NCBI RefSeq assembly: GCF_001553545.1
Contig: NZ_CP014227.1
Span: 310,001-374,000 of the forward strand
Reading direction: 5' to 3'
DNA from: Capnocytophaga haemolytica
GTDB taxonomy: Bacteria > Bacteroidota > Bacteroidia > Flavobacteriales > Flavobacteriaceae
DNA length: 64,000 nucleotides
Part shown: positions 17,323-24,747 of the stretch, one piece after another
How the letters are laid out: each line of letters starts with the position of its first letter
Position numbering within the stretch: position 1 is the first letter of the stretch
Notes under the pieces: model-generated
The model's database searches: none
What the model was told of the DNA's origin: nothing
The model's input: the letters and a program-made list of their open reading frames with translations, nothing else
Translations under genes and position numbers: made by a program

Positions 17323-18006
17323 ATGAAAAGAATTTTAATTGTAATGGTAGCCTTTTTAGGGCTAATGTCTTGCAGCAAAGACAGCGACAGTAACAGTAAT
17401 AGTGGAAGTAATGGAGGAGCTCATACGGTTAAGATACAAGCCTCAGGCGATGTAGTGTTAAAAAGCCTGACATTCTCGTTTACGGATGGCACAACAGCTA
17501 ACATAGAGGTTGATGAGCTTGTTGGCAATGGCTATACAAAAACAATGGATAAAGCATTCGACTTTGTGCAAGTAGGCGCTGTATCAAAAAGTAATGATAA
17601 GAACGCAACCCTTACCCTGCAAGTATTAGAAGGCGATAAGGTGCTTAAAGAAGTGAGTGCCTCAGGAGCTGTCCTTGCCCCTAATATACATTTAATCAAT
17701 ACTGATAGCAATGCAGTAGGTAAAAGTGCTCATACGGTTAGGATATACGCCTCAAACAATGTTGAATTAAAAACTCTGACTTTCTCATTTACTGATAATA
17801 CAACAACCAACATACAGGTTGACCAACTTGTTGGAAATGGCTATACAAGGACAATGGATAAAGCCTTTGATTTTGTTCAAGTAGGTGCTGTATCGAGAAA
17901 TCAGGATAAGAACGCTACCCTTACCCTACAAGTATTAGAAGGCGATAAGGTGCTTAAGGAAGTTACTGCCTCAGGAGCTTTCCTTGCGCCTAATATAAAG
18001 TTATAA
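17323..18006 (+). CDS. Lipoprotein of two tandem 92-residue domains
   Basis: A 227-residue protein with signal MKRILIVMVAFLGLMSC, Cys17, then a Ser/Asn/Asp linker (SKDSDSNSNSGS). Residues 33-124 and 136-227 are two copies of one 92-residue domain: AHTVKI...LTFSFTDG, ELVGNGYTKTMDKAFDFVQVGAVS, NATLTLQVLEGDKVLKEV, NIHL. The copies are about 80% identical, including in DNA, so the duplication is recent. The strand pattern suggests a small beta-sandwich. I do not recognise the family; a surface adhesion or binding role is only a guess. It has its own promoter and a strong terminator. Confidence 0.8.
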   Translation: MKRILIVMVAFLGLMSCSKDSDSNSNSGSNGGAHTVKIQASGDVVLKSLTFSFTDGTTANIEVDELVGNGYTKTMDKAFDFVQVGAVSKSNDKNATLTLQVLEGDKVLKEVSASGAVLAPNIHLINTDSNAVGKSAHTVRIYASNNVELKTLTFSFTDNTTTNIQVDQLVGNGYTRTMDKAFDFVQVGAVSRNQDKNATLTLQVLEGDKVLKEVTASGAFLAPNIKL

Positions 18007-18027
18007 ACGTTTTATCATCATAAAAGA

Positions 18028-18059
18028 AACAGCCTGAGCGTGTGCTCAGGCTGTTTTTT
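18028..18059 (+). terminator. Rho-independent terminator
   Basis: Perfect stem AACAGCCTGAGC / GCTCAGGCTGTT with a run of six T directly after the duplicated-domain lipoprotein gene. Confidence 0.9.
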
Positions 18060-18060
18060 G

Positions 18061-19177
18061 CTATGCACTATGCACTAAAGGCAGTTTCTCCGCATTCTTA
18101 TAGGCAATCCGCTCTTTATCTTCTTTGCTCAGTGGCGACTTCTCTAAGAACGCCTTACCGTCAGTGGGCTGCAAGAAGGGGTAGTCGCAGGCAAAGAGGA
18201 TACGGCCAGCTCCTAATTCGTTGGCGCAATACACCAACTGGTGTTCATTGAAAAAGCCACTGGGGCATACGTAGATATTCTGCTTGAAATACGCACTAAT
18301 AGGCTGATTGAGGCTCAGCGTCTTGCTCTGCTGGTCGTCCAAGCGGTTGAGGTAGAATGGCAAGAGTTCGCCCCAATGCCCTGAGATGATTTTAAGTGTA
18401 GGCAGCTTGTCAAACAGTCCTGAGAGGATAAGCCGCAAGAGGGCTATACCGCTGTCGGCGTGCCAACCGTAGCCTGCCGTAGCAAACATCGTCCCAGCCA
18501 CATCGCTCCACGCATCGCTCTTAAAGTAGTAATCTACCACCACCTTATTGCTGATAATGGCAGGGTGCATAAAGAGTGGCACACCCAAGTCGGCGTCTTT
18601 CTCAAAGACGGGCATAAACTGCGGCGCATCAAAGAAAGTGCCATTCATCGAGCCTGAAATCATCGCACCCTTAAAGCCCAACTGCCTAACCGCACGCTCC
18701 AATTCGGCGGCTGCCTTATCGGGGGCAGACATAGGCAAGAGGGCAAAGCCTGCAAAGCGCGTAGGGTGCTCGGCAATGAGCTTCGAGAGGCGGTCGTTAG
18801 CCTCAGCGCATAATTCTGCTGCCAGCACCGTATCGGGCAGGTTCTGTGGCGACATTGGTCCGTAAGAGAGCACCTGCACGCTGATGCCCGCCGCGTCCAT
18901 ATACGCCAAGCGGCGCGCGCCTATCTCGCTAATAGCATCATCGGGGAGGACTATTTGCATCAACTTGCGTTGCGTATCACTGACAGGAGAAACACCTCCA
19001 TTTAGCCCAGTAAGGTACTTTATTACGCGTGCAGATAGGTCGGGCAAGGTAAAGTGCTCTTCGAGGGCTATAAGCCGCTTTAAAGGGTGTTTTTTGGTCT
19101 TCGCTTCCATTGCGATAGGGTAGCCCCATACCCGCCGTTGCTAAGGCTGAGGCTGCAATAAAATTACGTCTGTTCAT
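18061..19177 (-). pseudogene. Tat-signal amidohydrolase (DHB decarboxylase-like), frameshifted
   Basis: The 349-codon frame 18061-19110 is an amidohydrolase-2 protein of the 2,3-dihydroxybenzoate / gamma-resorcylate decarboxylase type: LIALEEHF (metal-binding Glu and His), LFMHPAI, HWGE and FACDYPF (metal Asp). Upstream and in another frame, ATG 19175-19177 opens MNRRNFIAASALATAGMG, a twin-arginine signal; the frames part in the GGGG run at ~19121-19124. One lost G would explain it. The full gene would be exported, while a start at 19110 would give a cytoplasmic form. The stop lies in a GTGCATAGTGCATAG repeat. Confidence 0.7.
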
Positions 19178-19202
19178 TTGTTTAGTTGTTAGGGATTAGT
19201 GA

Positions 19203-19271
19203 TTAAGGATTAGTGATATTGCAACCCATCAGCCCTACAAAGGCGCACATCACGATTAAAAGTTTCTTCAT
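19203..19271 (-). pseudogene. 22-residue lipoprotein signal remnant
   Basis: ATG at 19269-19271 opens MKKLLIVMCAFVGLMGCNITNP and stop, nearly the same signal peptide and lipobox as the lipoprotein at 17323. The coding part ends inside the intergenic word AGTGATTAAGGATTAGTGAT. It is probably what is left of a lipoprotein gene; a functional micro-lipoprotein is less likely. Confidence 0.4.
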
Positions 19272-19500
19272 AATAATGACCTATTTAAATTTACAATTAT
19301 GTTTTTATGTTTATGGGGGCAAAGTGACGAAAAATAATGCAGTTTACCAAATTATTTTGGAGAAAAATTAAAAATAATACTTTATACATTGTCTTTAGTT
19401 TAGAGGATCATCTGCATAGGCAGTTTTAGGGTACAAAGATACAAATTAATGCGTAATGAGCAATGAGTAGCGCGTATTTTTTTGGTGGTGTGGAATATTC

Positions 19501-19760
19501 TTTGTACTTTTGCACTTAGGTTTTAGGCATTAGGCTTGAGGCTTCAGGGGTGCGAACTGGCTACTTGCTGCTCGCTTCTGATTACTGATTTTTCTTCTTT
19601 TGTAACCTATTGAAAAATAGGGTTTTATTCAATTAGCATCCGCTTATCTTCTTACTATCCTCCTACTATCTTCTTACTATCCTCCCACTATCCTTTTACT
19701 TTTGTTCGATCTGTGTCCGTTCTGTGTCCGTACTGCATCCGTAGTGAACCCCACTTGAAC
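19501..19760 (+). repeat. Dispersed 250-bp element, copy A
   Basis: Begins with a promoter-like TACTTTTG (19505-19512), then GGTTTTAGGC...GGCTTGAGGCTTCAGGGG, CTACTTGCTGCTCGCTTCTG, ATTACTGATTTTTCTTCTTT, tandem TTACTATCCTC units (19649-19697), and CTGTGTCCGTTCTGTGTCCG units. Copy B is at 40871-41120 and an inverted partial copy at 27955-28110. No coding frame. Confidence 0.75.
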
Positions 19761-19860
19761 AGCAGATAAGCTGCGAGATTAGTGCATATAGCTCTTTTCT
19801 AATTTCCGACTTCTCCTTTCTAATTTCTCTTTTTCTAATTTCTCATTTCTAAAAAAGTAC

Positions 19861-19868
19861 TATCTTTG
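19861..19868 (+). promoter_or_regulatory. -7 element before nitroreductase
   Basis: TATCTTTG, 24 bp before ATG 19893. It selects that start over the in-frame TTG at 19866 nearer the promoter. Confidence 0.6.
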
Positions 19869-19892
19869 CAGAAACATTTAACAATAAAGCGT

Positions 19893-20492
19893 ATGAATTT
19901 TTTAGAATTAGCACAGAGCCGATATACCACTAAGGCGTATCGCTCACAGTTCGTAAGTGAGGATAAGATACAGAGCCTCAAGGAGATACTTCGTCTTACC
20001 CCCTCATCGATCAACTCGCAACCTTGGCAGTTTGTCTTCATTGACGACAAGGCTACTAAGGAGCAGTTTGCGCGCATCTCGTACATCAATGAGCAACGCA
20101 TAAATGAAGCGAGCCACTTAGTGGTATTCCTCGCCCACAATAACGACAGTGCCTTCGAGGCGCACCTCCACAAAACCTCTGAGATGGGTTATGGCTTCTA
20201 CGAGAAGATACAAAAGCCCCGAGGAGCTGCCTTCGTACAGGAGTGGATCGACCGACAGGTGTACATCGCCCTTGGGTTTTTCCTCAGTGCGTGTGCCGCG
20301 ATGGGTATTGATAGCACCCCTATGGAGGGTATCCTCATTGAGGAGTACGACCGCCTACTGAAAGTCGATGGTTACAAAACCCTCTTTGCTGTGGCAATCG
20401 GCTACCGCAGTGACGACGACCGTAACCAGCCATCACAACGACCTAAAACGCGCTTGCCTCTCACCGATGTGGTAAAGGAGTTTAAGTTATAG
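19893..20492 (+). CDS. Nitroreductase-family FMN oxidoreductase
   Basis: A 199-residue NfsB/NfnB-like enzyme that would reduce nitro compounds or quinones with NAD(P)H and FMN in the cytoplasm. Family marks: N-terminal RYTTKAY (FMN-phosphate contact), [16 protein letters not shown], dimer helix [26 protein letters not shown], and near the end [12 protein letters not shown]. The length is usual. It stands alone with its own promoter and is followed by a hairpin terminator. The natural substrate is not evident. Confidence 0.9.
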   Translation: MNFLELAQSRYTTKAYRSQFVSEDKIQSLKEILRLTPSSINSQPWQFVFIDDKATKEQFARISYINEQRINEASHLVVFLAHNNDSAFEAHLHKTSEMGYGFYEKIQKPRGAAFVQEWIDRQVYIALGFFLSACAAMGIDSTPMEGILIEEYDRLLKVDGYKTLFAVAIGYRSDDDRNQPSQRPKTRLPLTDVVKEFKL

Positions 20493-20521
20493 TTTTTTAG
20501 GGAGTAGCTTTTAGAAAATAC

Positions 20522-20556
20522 GCCTCTTACAATCTAAGTGTGTAAGAGGCATATTT
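20522..20556 (+). terminator. Terminator after nitroreductase
   Basis: Stem GCCTCTTACA / TGTAAGAGGC with a following ATATTTTTAT. Confidence 0.8.
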
Positions 20557-20596
20557 TTATACTTTACTTATTGATTTACAGAATTTTAAGTATATT

Positions 20597-20612
20597 CCTG
20601 ACACGTGAAACA
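20597..20612. other. Half-matching parS-like site
   Basis: CCTGACACGTGAAACA keeps the CACGTG core and a perfect right half (AAACA) of the parS consensus TGTTTCACGTGAAACA; the left half does not match. Weaker than the three sites at 23.1-24.7 kb. Confidence 0.3.
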
Positions 20613-20662
20613 CAGGGTGTAAGTAGCTTAAAATTAATCATTGCTCATTACACATTATTTAC

Positions 20663-20670
20663 TATCTTTG
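20663..20670 (+). promoter_or_regulatory. -7 element with long leader
   Basis: TATCTTTG 141 bp before the lipoprotein gene at 20812. The leader between is made of AGAGGTCAGTAATCAG-type repeat words. Confidence 0.5.
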
Positions 20671-20811
20671 CAGCAGTATTAATCAGGTTAGAGGTCAGTA
20701 ATCAGAGGTCAGAAGTAAGCCCAAAATTGCCAGATATACTCGCCAATGAGCACTCGTGGACTTTGGCTTGCACTAACCCCTGATCACTAACCCCTAAAAT
20801 AATAATTTACA

Positions 20812-21252
20812 ATGAAAAAAATTATCTTTTTATTCAGTGCAGCAGCCTTGATGGCGTGCGGCAACAACACACCCAAGACTCCTGAGGAAGCCAGCGACGA
20901 GGCTCAGGCAATGACCGAAGAACCGCTAATGGGCGGTGATGAAGACGAGCACGGCTGTAAACCTTCCACAGGTGAAAGCTGGAGTGAACTCCAACAGCGC
21001 TGCCTCCGCGTATTCGATAAGGGTGAACGCCTCAACCCTATAGAGGACAATGGCACCGTCATCAGTGCTTTTGCGCTCTTCAACACCGACAAGAGCAAGG
21101 TGGAAATCTTTACCTCAATGAAGGAAAACACTATCCTCGACAAGAAAGGCGATAACCTTTACGAGGGCGGTAACTTCAAGTACGACAGTGCCGAAGGCGT
21201 TCTTTACATTGACGGCAAAGAAGCCTTTAAGAAGGAAGCAAGTAGCAAGTAG
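20812..21252 (+). CDS. Small acidic lipoprotein, uncharacterised
   Basis: A 146-residue protein with signal MKKIIFLFSAAALMAC (Cys16) and an acidic Pro/Glu/Asp stretch. The body has GCKPSTGESWSELQQRCLRVFDKGERL, a Cys-Trp-Cys signature of a recurring, functionally unknown Bacteroidetes lipoprotein family, followed by short strands (VISAFALFNTDKSKVEIF). The two Cys could form a disulfide. The lack of a Lys/Asp pair after the lipid Cys suggests the periplasmic face. It ends in a hairpin terminator (21278-21320). Confidence 0.65.
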   Translation: MKKIIFLFSAAALMACGNNTPKTPEEASDEAQAMTEEPLMGGDEDEHGCKPSTGESWSELQQRCLRVFDKGERLNPIEDNGTVISAFALFNTDKSKVEIFTSMKENTILDKKGDNLYEGGNFKYDSAEGVLYIDGKEAFKKEASSK

Positions 21253-21277
21253 TAAGATGCTATGAGCACAACAAATT

Positions 21278-21320
21278 AAAGCAGTGAGTAGTGAGGGTAG
21301 TCTCGTTACTCGCTGCTTTT
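21278..21320 (+). terminator. Terminator
   Basis: AAAGCAGTGAGTA / TACTCGCTGCTTT stem (one mismatch) followed by TTCTTTTTTT. Confidence 0.75.
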
Positions 21321-21351
21321 CTTTTTTTCTAACTTCTAAATTTCTAAACAG

Positions 21352-22083
21352 ATGCAATTAAAAGACCATTTTGGGTATAACTTAGTCGATTTATTATCGG
21401 ATAAAATCAATGCGGTAGATGCTACTTTTTCTCGTAATAACTTTAAAAAAGCCCTCTCAGCTCAATTCTTAGACTATGCCCTGACAGGTAGAGTGGCTTG
21501 TATCACCGATGCACTATATACAGTATTTGGCAACTATGAGCACGGCATTGGCGTCCTGTTGCAAATATTAGGAGACGAAAACCCCAAAGAGACGGGTATG
21601 TTTACTGACTACTATTGGGTAATGCCCATAGCCAAATATGTAGAAGTATATGGCTTAGACAACTTTCAGCTATCGATGCAAGCCTTAGAGGCGATCACCA
21701 AACGCAATACCGCAGAGTATGCCGTACGCCCTTTCATCACTCGTTATACTGATAAAATGCTGCCACAGATGACCCACTGGGCACAATCCGATAACTTCCA
21801 TTTGCGGCGTCTCTCCTCTGAGGGATTGCGCCCTAAACTTCCTTGGGCAAAGAAGTTAGACCTCTTTACCGAAAACCCTACACCTGTATTCGCTATCTTA
21901 GAACTCCTAAAAGACGACCCTATCAAGTTTGTGATGAAATCCGTAGGCAATCACCTTGCCGACTATCTCAAACTGAACCCTTCCCCTGCCCTATTGCTCT
22001 TAGACCGCTGGGCAGCAGACCCTAACGCTACTCCGCACCGCCATTGGATCATCAAACACGCTAAACGAAAATACAAAGAATAG
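21352..22083 (+). CDS. DNA alkylation repair protein (HEAT-like, AlkC/AlkD type)
   Basis: A 243-residue all-helical protein of HEAT-like units. LRRLSSEGLRPKLPWAKKL and FVMKSVGNHLADYLKLNP are the marks of the DNA alkylation repair family close to AlkC, which removes alkylated purines by glycosylase action. The C-terminal RHWIIKHAKRKYKE is basic and may contact DNA. It is convergent with the methyltransferase gene at 22244 across a mirrored repeat array. No adaptive-response gene lies nearby. Confidence 0.8.
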   Translation: MQLKDHFGYNLVDLLSDKINAVDATFSRNNFKKALSAQFLDYALTGRVACITDALYTVFGNYEHGIGVLLQILGDENPKETGMFTDYYWVMPIAKYVEVYGLDNFQLSMQALEAITKRNTAEYAVRPFITRYTDKMLPQMTHWAQSDNFHLRRLSSEGLRPKLPWAKKLDLFTENPTPVFAILELLKDDPIKFVMKSVGNHLADYLKLNPSPALLLLDRWAADPNATPHRHWIIKHAKRKYKE

Positions 22084-22262
22084 TGCATAACTAATAGTGC
22101 ATAGTGTATAGTGCATAACTAATAATGTATAGTGCATAATGAATAACAAAAAAGTCCTGCTGCGTTGTGCAATAGGACTTTTTATATTTAACTATACTTC
22201 ACTATGTACTATACGCTATGCACTATACACTGTGCACTATGCACTATACACTGTGCACTACC
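22084..22262. repeat. Mirrored AGTGCATAGTG array around a terminator
   Basis: Left arm 22084-22147 (AGTGCATAGTGTATAGTGCA and variants), a bidirectional terminator hairpin AAAAAAGTCCT / AGGACTTTTT (22148-22183), and a right arm 22195-22262 of the inverted words (CACTATGCACTATACACTGT). The arms could pair into one long imperfect cruciform or RNA stem. The right arm supplies the last codons (VHSV) and stop of the minus-strand gene. Confidence 0.8.
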
Positions 22263-22984
22263 CTTAGCATTCCAAAGAACGGTGTAAGCTCTTTTACTTC
22301 TTTAAGCACCAATCCCGCTGCTGAGAGTTTTATTCGTAGGTCGTTTAAAGAATGAAACCAGAACTGTGGTGGGGTGTTCTCTTTCATATCCTGCCAAGTG
22401 TAGGTATAACCCTCGACAAGGTAAGGCTTGATGTGCTGCTCATAGATAGTTGCTGGGAGCGTATTGGCCAGCAAGTAGCGGTATACCTCGTTAAATCGCA
22501 TAGGGTCTGCTTCAGGGTCAAAGAGTAGCAACTCATCTGCAAAAACCATCTCCCCCTCTGGTTTGAGTGTCTCGGCTATTTTGCAAAATAGTGCCGCTTG
22601 CTTCTCCTCTGGCACTTGATGCAGCACCAATGATGAAATGAGCAAATCCACTGAGTGCGGCGTTATGGGAAGGTCTTGCAACTCACCTTGCAAAAAGTGC
22701 ACTTGCGGTTGTGCTGCGTAAAGTGCCTGCGCCTTCTGTAAGTTCTCCGTACTGACATCTACGCCGATGAGCTGCTTAAAGTGCCCTACAAAAGGCTGTA
22801 GCGATGCACCCCAGCCACAACCTAAATCCAAAAGACAGTCCCCTGTCTTATGGGTAGCAAACACCTGCAACGCTTCCGTTAGTTGGGGCGTACTCTCAAA
22901 AGTATCCCTCCCATCAGGACTCACCCTATGCTGCACATACATTTGCAGCGTCTCATTCCAAAGTATGCTATTATCTTTCATCAC
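22244..22984 (-). CDS. Class I SAM-dependent methyltransferase
   Basis: A 246-residue Rossmann methyltransferase. Motif I LLDLGCGWGASL (~49-60), acidic residue of motif II LIGVDVS, LPITPHSVDLLISSLVLHQVPEE (motif IV region) and LKPEGEMVFADELLLF (post-motif) bind SAM. The C-terminal third (YTYTWQDMKENTPPQFWFHSL) is more variable and should set the substrate, which is unknown; small molecules or tRNA are possible. Start at either of two adjacent Met codons. The end is encoded by the repeat array. Confidence 0.85.
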   Translation of the reverse strand: MMKDNSILWNETLQMYVQHRVSPDGRDTFESTPQLTEALQVFATHKTGDCLLDLGCGWGASLQPFVGHFKQLIGVDVSTENLQKAQALYAAQPQVHFLQGELQDLPITPHSVDLLISSLVLHQVPEEKQAALFCKIAETLKPEGEMVFADELLLFDPEADPMRFNEVYRYLLANTLPATIYEQHIKPYLVEGYTYTWQDMKENTPPQFWFHSLNDLRIKLSAAGLVLKEVKELTPFFGMLRVVHSV

Positions 22985-23005
22985 AGTTATAATTTAAAAT
23001 CACTG

Positions 23006-23013
23006 CAAAGATA
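23006..23013 (-). promoter_or_regulatory. -7 element, minus strand
   Basis: CAAAGATA, 21 bp upstream of the methyltransferase start. Confidence 0.6.
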
Positions 23014-23019
23014 GTACTT

Positions 23020-23102
23020 TTTAGTGAATAGTGTATAACGTATAGTGCATAATTTCCAACTCGCTAAAATTATCCGTTATTCACTATGCACTATTCACTA
23101 AA
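23020..23102. repeat. Mirrored AGTGAATAGTG repeat between divergent promoters
   Basis: TTAGTGAATAGTGTATAACG and ATAGTGCATAATTT are mirrored by AAATTATCCGTTATTCACTA and GCACTATTCACTAA. Here the family lies between two divergent promoters (23006 minus, 23109 plus), not between convergent ends. Confidence 0.7.
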
Positions 23103-23108
23103 AAATTG

Positions 23109-23116
23109 TACTTTTG
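23109..23116 (+). promoter_or_regulatory. -7 element
   Basis: TACTTTTG, 49 bp before ATG 23165. A parS-like palindrome lies between the promoter and the gene. Confidence 0.6.
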
Positions 23117-23125
23117 CACTCTAAA

Positions 23126-23141
23126 CGTTCCACGTGGAACG
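23126..23141. other. parS: parS-like palindrome 1
   Basis: CGTTCCACGTGGAACG sits in a 20-bp perfect palindrome (23124-23143, AACGTTCCACGTGGAACGTT). It differs from the ParB site consensus TGTTNCACGTGNAACA only at the two outermost bases. Expected to bind ParB and load SMC near the origin. Confidence 0.7.
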
Positions 23142-23164
23142 TTGGTAATTATACATTATGCATT

Positions 23165-23512
23165 ATGAATTATACATCACCCAAGGGTTTTTATGTTTGT
23201 CCGCGCTTAGTGCCTTTTCGTGAGGGAGGTATTACCCTCTACCCTTTTGTGTTCGTCACTCACGAAAAGTACCTCCACGACCCCTACCTCATCAACCACG
23301 AGCGTATCCACCTCGCCCAACAGCGCGAGCTCTTGGTACTGCCCTTTTATATCTGGTACCTCCTTGCCTTGCTCATCAACTATTGTAAATACCGCAATTG
23401 GTACACCGCCTATCGTTATATCCTCTTCGAACGCGAAGCATACAACAACGACAGCAATCTCAATTACCTCAAAACCCGTAAATGGTATGCGTATTTGAGA
23501 AAGAGAAAATAA
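23165..23512 (+). CDS. Small membrane protein with HERIH motif
   Basis: A 115-residue protein, start taken at MNYTSPKG (the earlier in-frame Met lies in the parS/repeat leader). It has NHERIHLAQQREL, shaped like a zinc-binding HExxH, followed by one clear membrane span (LLVLPFYIWYLLALLINY) and FEREAYNND, where the Glu could be a third ligand. Such short HERIH membrane proteins are common in Bacteroidetes but uncharacterised. A metallopeptidase role is suggested by the motif only. Confidence 0.6.
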   Translation: MNYTSPKGFYVCPRLVPFREGGITLYPFVFVTHEKYLHDPYLINHERIHLAQQRELLVLPFYIWYLLALLINYCKYRNWYTAYRYILFEREAYNNDSNLNYLKTRKWYAYLRKRK

Positions 23513-23530
23513 AATTTATCATTATTGATT

Positions 23531-24028
23531 ATGACAAATATCGCAAGAAAACCAATGACAGCAGCAGAACTTACAAAGGCTAAGCGTAAATATCATCGCT
23601 CACTCACCTTAGCAATATTTGTAGGTATATGCTTTAGTTTCTTTTGTTATGCTATTCATCAAAATTTAGATAGTACCCTTATGTATATATTCTTTGTCGC
23701 TTTTATAATTTGCACAATAATGATATATATTGGCATTTTTAAACTACTCTTTAGTGAGAATAGTATAAAACAAGATCTTCTACATAAAAACAAAATATGC
23801 GTTAGCTTACATATCGAAAAAATGCAATGCGCATCAGGAATAGACAATGACTACCGACTCTTCTTTGAGCCTAATGATTATCTCCACAGTTACATTGTAG
23901 GTGTTAAAACCTACCACTCTCTTAAAGAAGGAGACATAATAGATATTGAAATTACTGAATTTGGTAAATGGATACTTTCTATTAAGCATAACGATACATC
24001 CATAGAATATAAGGGGTATATTAAATAA
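23531..24028 (+). CDS. Two-span membrane protein, uncharacterised
   Basis: A 165-residue protein from ATG 23531. Two hydrophobic helices (LTLAIFVGICFSFFCYAI and LMYIFFVAFIICTIMIYIGIF, ~25-70) are joined by a short loop, then a ~95-residue soluble domain (DYRLFFEPNDYLHSYIVGV, KEGDIIDIEITEFGKWILSI) rich in strands. Its AT-rich codon use contrasts with its neighbours and hints at transfer. I do not recognise the family. A parS-like site starts at the base after its stop codon. Confidence 0.65.
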   Translation: MTNIARKPMTAAELTKAKRKYHRSLTLAIFVGICFSFFCYAIHQNLDSTLMYIFFVAFIICTIMIYIGIFKLLFSENSIKQDLLHKNKICVSLHIEKMQCASGIDNDYRLFFEPNDYLHSYIVGVKTYHSLKEGDIIDIEITEFGKWILSIKHNDTSIEYKGYIK

Positions 24029-24044
24029 CGTTCCACGTGAAACA
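24029..24044. other. parS: parS-like palindrome 2
   Basis: CGTTCCACGTGAAACA differs from TGTTNCACGTGNAACA at one outer base only. It lies directly after the stop codon of the preceding gene. Confidence 0.75.
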
Positions 24045-24080
24045 TTAATAATTAATAATTAATAATTAAACATTATTGCC

Positions 24081-24638
24081 GTGACTTACAAAGAATTTCA
24101 CGATGCCGTAGCATCATTCCGCAACCAATTTCAAGAGCGCGATTTAGAAACCTATCTCCGCACTCTATACCAACTGTTGCAACCCTACAAGGAGAGTAAC
24201 ATTACCGCCGAACAACTCCTCACCTTGCTGGAAACCGCTTTCAGTGCTAAGGCTCCCGCCTTTAAAGAAGAATGGTTTAGCTATACCGCTCCCCCAGACT
24301 TAAACGTAATGCAGAAGAAACTTACTGCCGATACCATTCGCGATAAGGTAGACCGCAGTATCGTTACTGAACTATCGGGCTATGAGTTTGCTGAGGCAAC
24401 ACTACTCTTCCAAATAGCCAACCTCCATCGTATGATCGGTAAGCAATTAGAAGACGACCAGCGTTACTATGGTATCAACTCCGAGACAGGCAACCGCTGG
24501 TATAACTTCGACCCCTTTACCTATTTAGAATGCGGTGCCTGCGGACTTGCTGACAACAGCGATGACGAAGATACTTTCCTCCTTATGAGTTGGGAGACGC
24601 TTGGCTTCTTCCTCGAAATGGGAAGAATCTATGAATAG
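24081..24638 (+). CDS. Uncharacterised ~185-residue protein
   Basis: Begins at GTG 24081 (GCCGTGACTTAC); no better ATG upstream. Soluble, mostly helical in the first 110 residues, then YYGINSETGNRWYNFDPFTYLECGACGLAD and an acidic DNSDDEDTFLLMSWETLGFFLEMGRIYE. Two Cys in ECGAC are close together. The pattern is known from other Flavobacteriia without a function. It sits between two parS-like sites; the second overlaps its stop codon. Confidence 0.6.
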   Translation: MTYKEFHDAVASFRNQFQERDLETYLRTLYQLLQPYKESNITAEQLLTLLETAFSAKAPAFKEEWFSYTAPPDLNVMQKKLTADTIRDKVDRSIVTELSGYEFAEATLLFQIANLHRMIGKQLEDDQRYYGINSETGNRWYNFDPFTYLECGACGLADNSDDEDTFLLMSWETLGFFLEMGRIYE

Positions 24639-24652
24639 TTTCACGTGGAACA
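24637..24652. other. parS: parS-like palindrome 3
   Basis: AGTTTCACGTGGAACA differs from TGTTNCACGTGNAACA at one outer base. It overlaps the TAG stop (24636-24638) of the gene before it. Confidence 0.75.
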
Positions 24653-24747
24653 TTATTTACTAACCACCAATCCCTAACCACTCATAATAAACTATGAATC
24701 AAATAATTAATCGCGTCTAAAAGCTAAAAGCTGAGACCTAAAAGCTA

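Noticed and set aside
19501..19512. Promoter for the nitroreductase gene
   Set aside because: It is 380 bp upstream and recurs with the dispersed element at 40875; the nearer TATCTTTG at 19861 fits the gene better.
20538..20783. 81-codon open frame before the lipoprotein gene
   Set aside because: It runs through a terminator, the half parS-like site and repeat words; the promoter at 20663 lies inside it.
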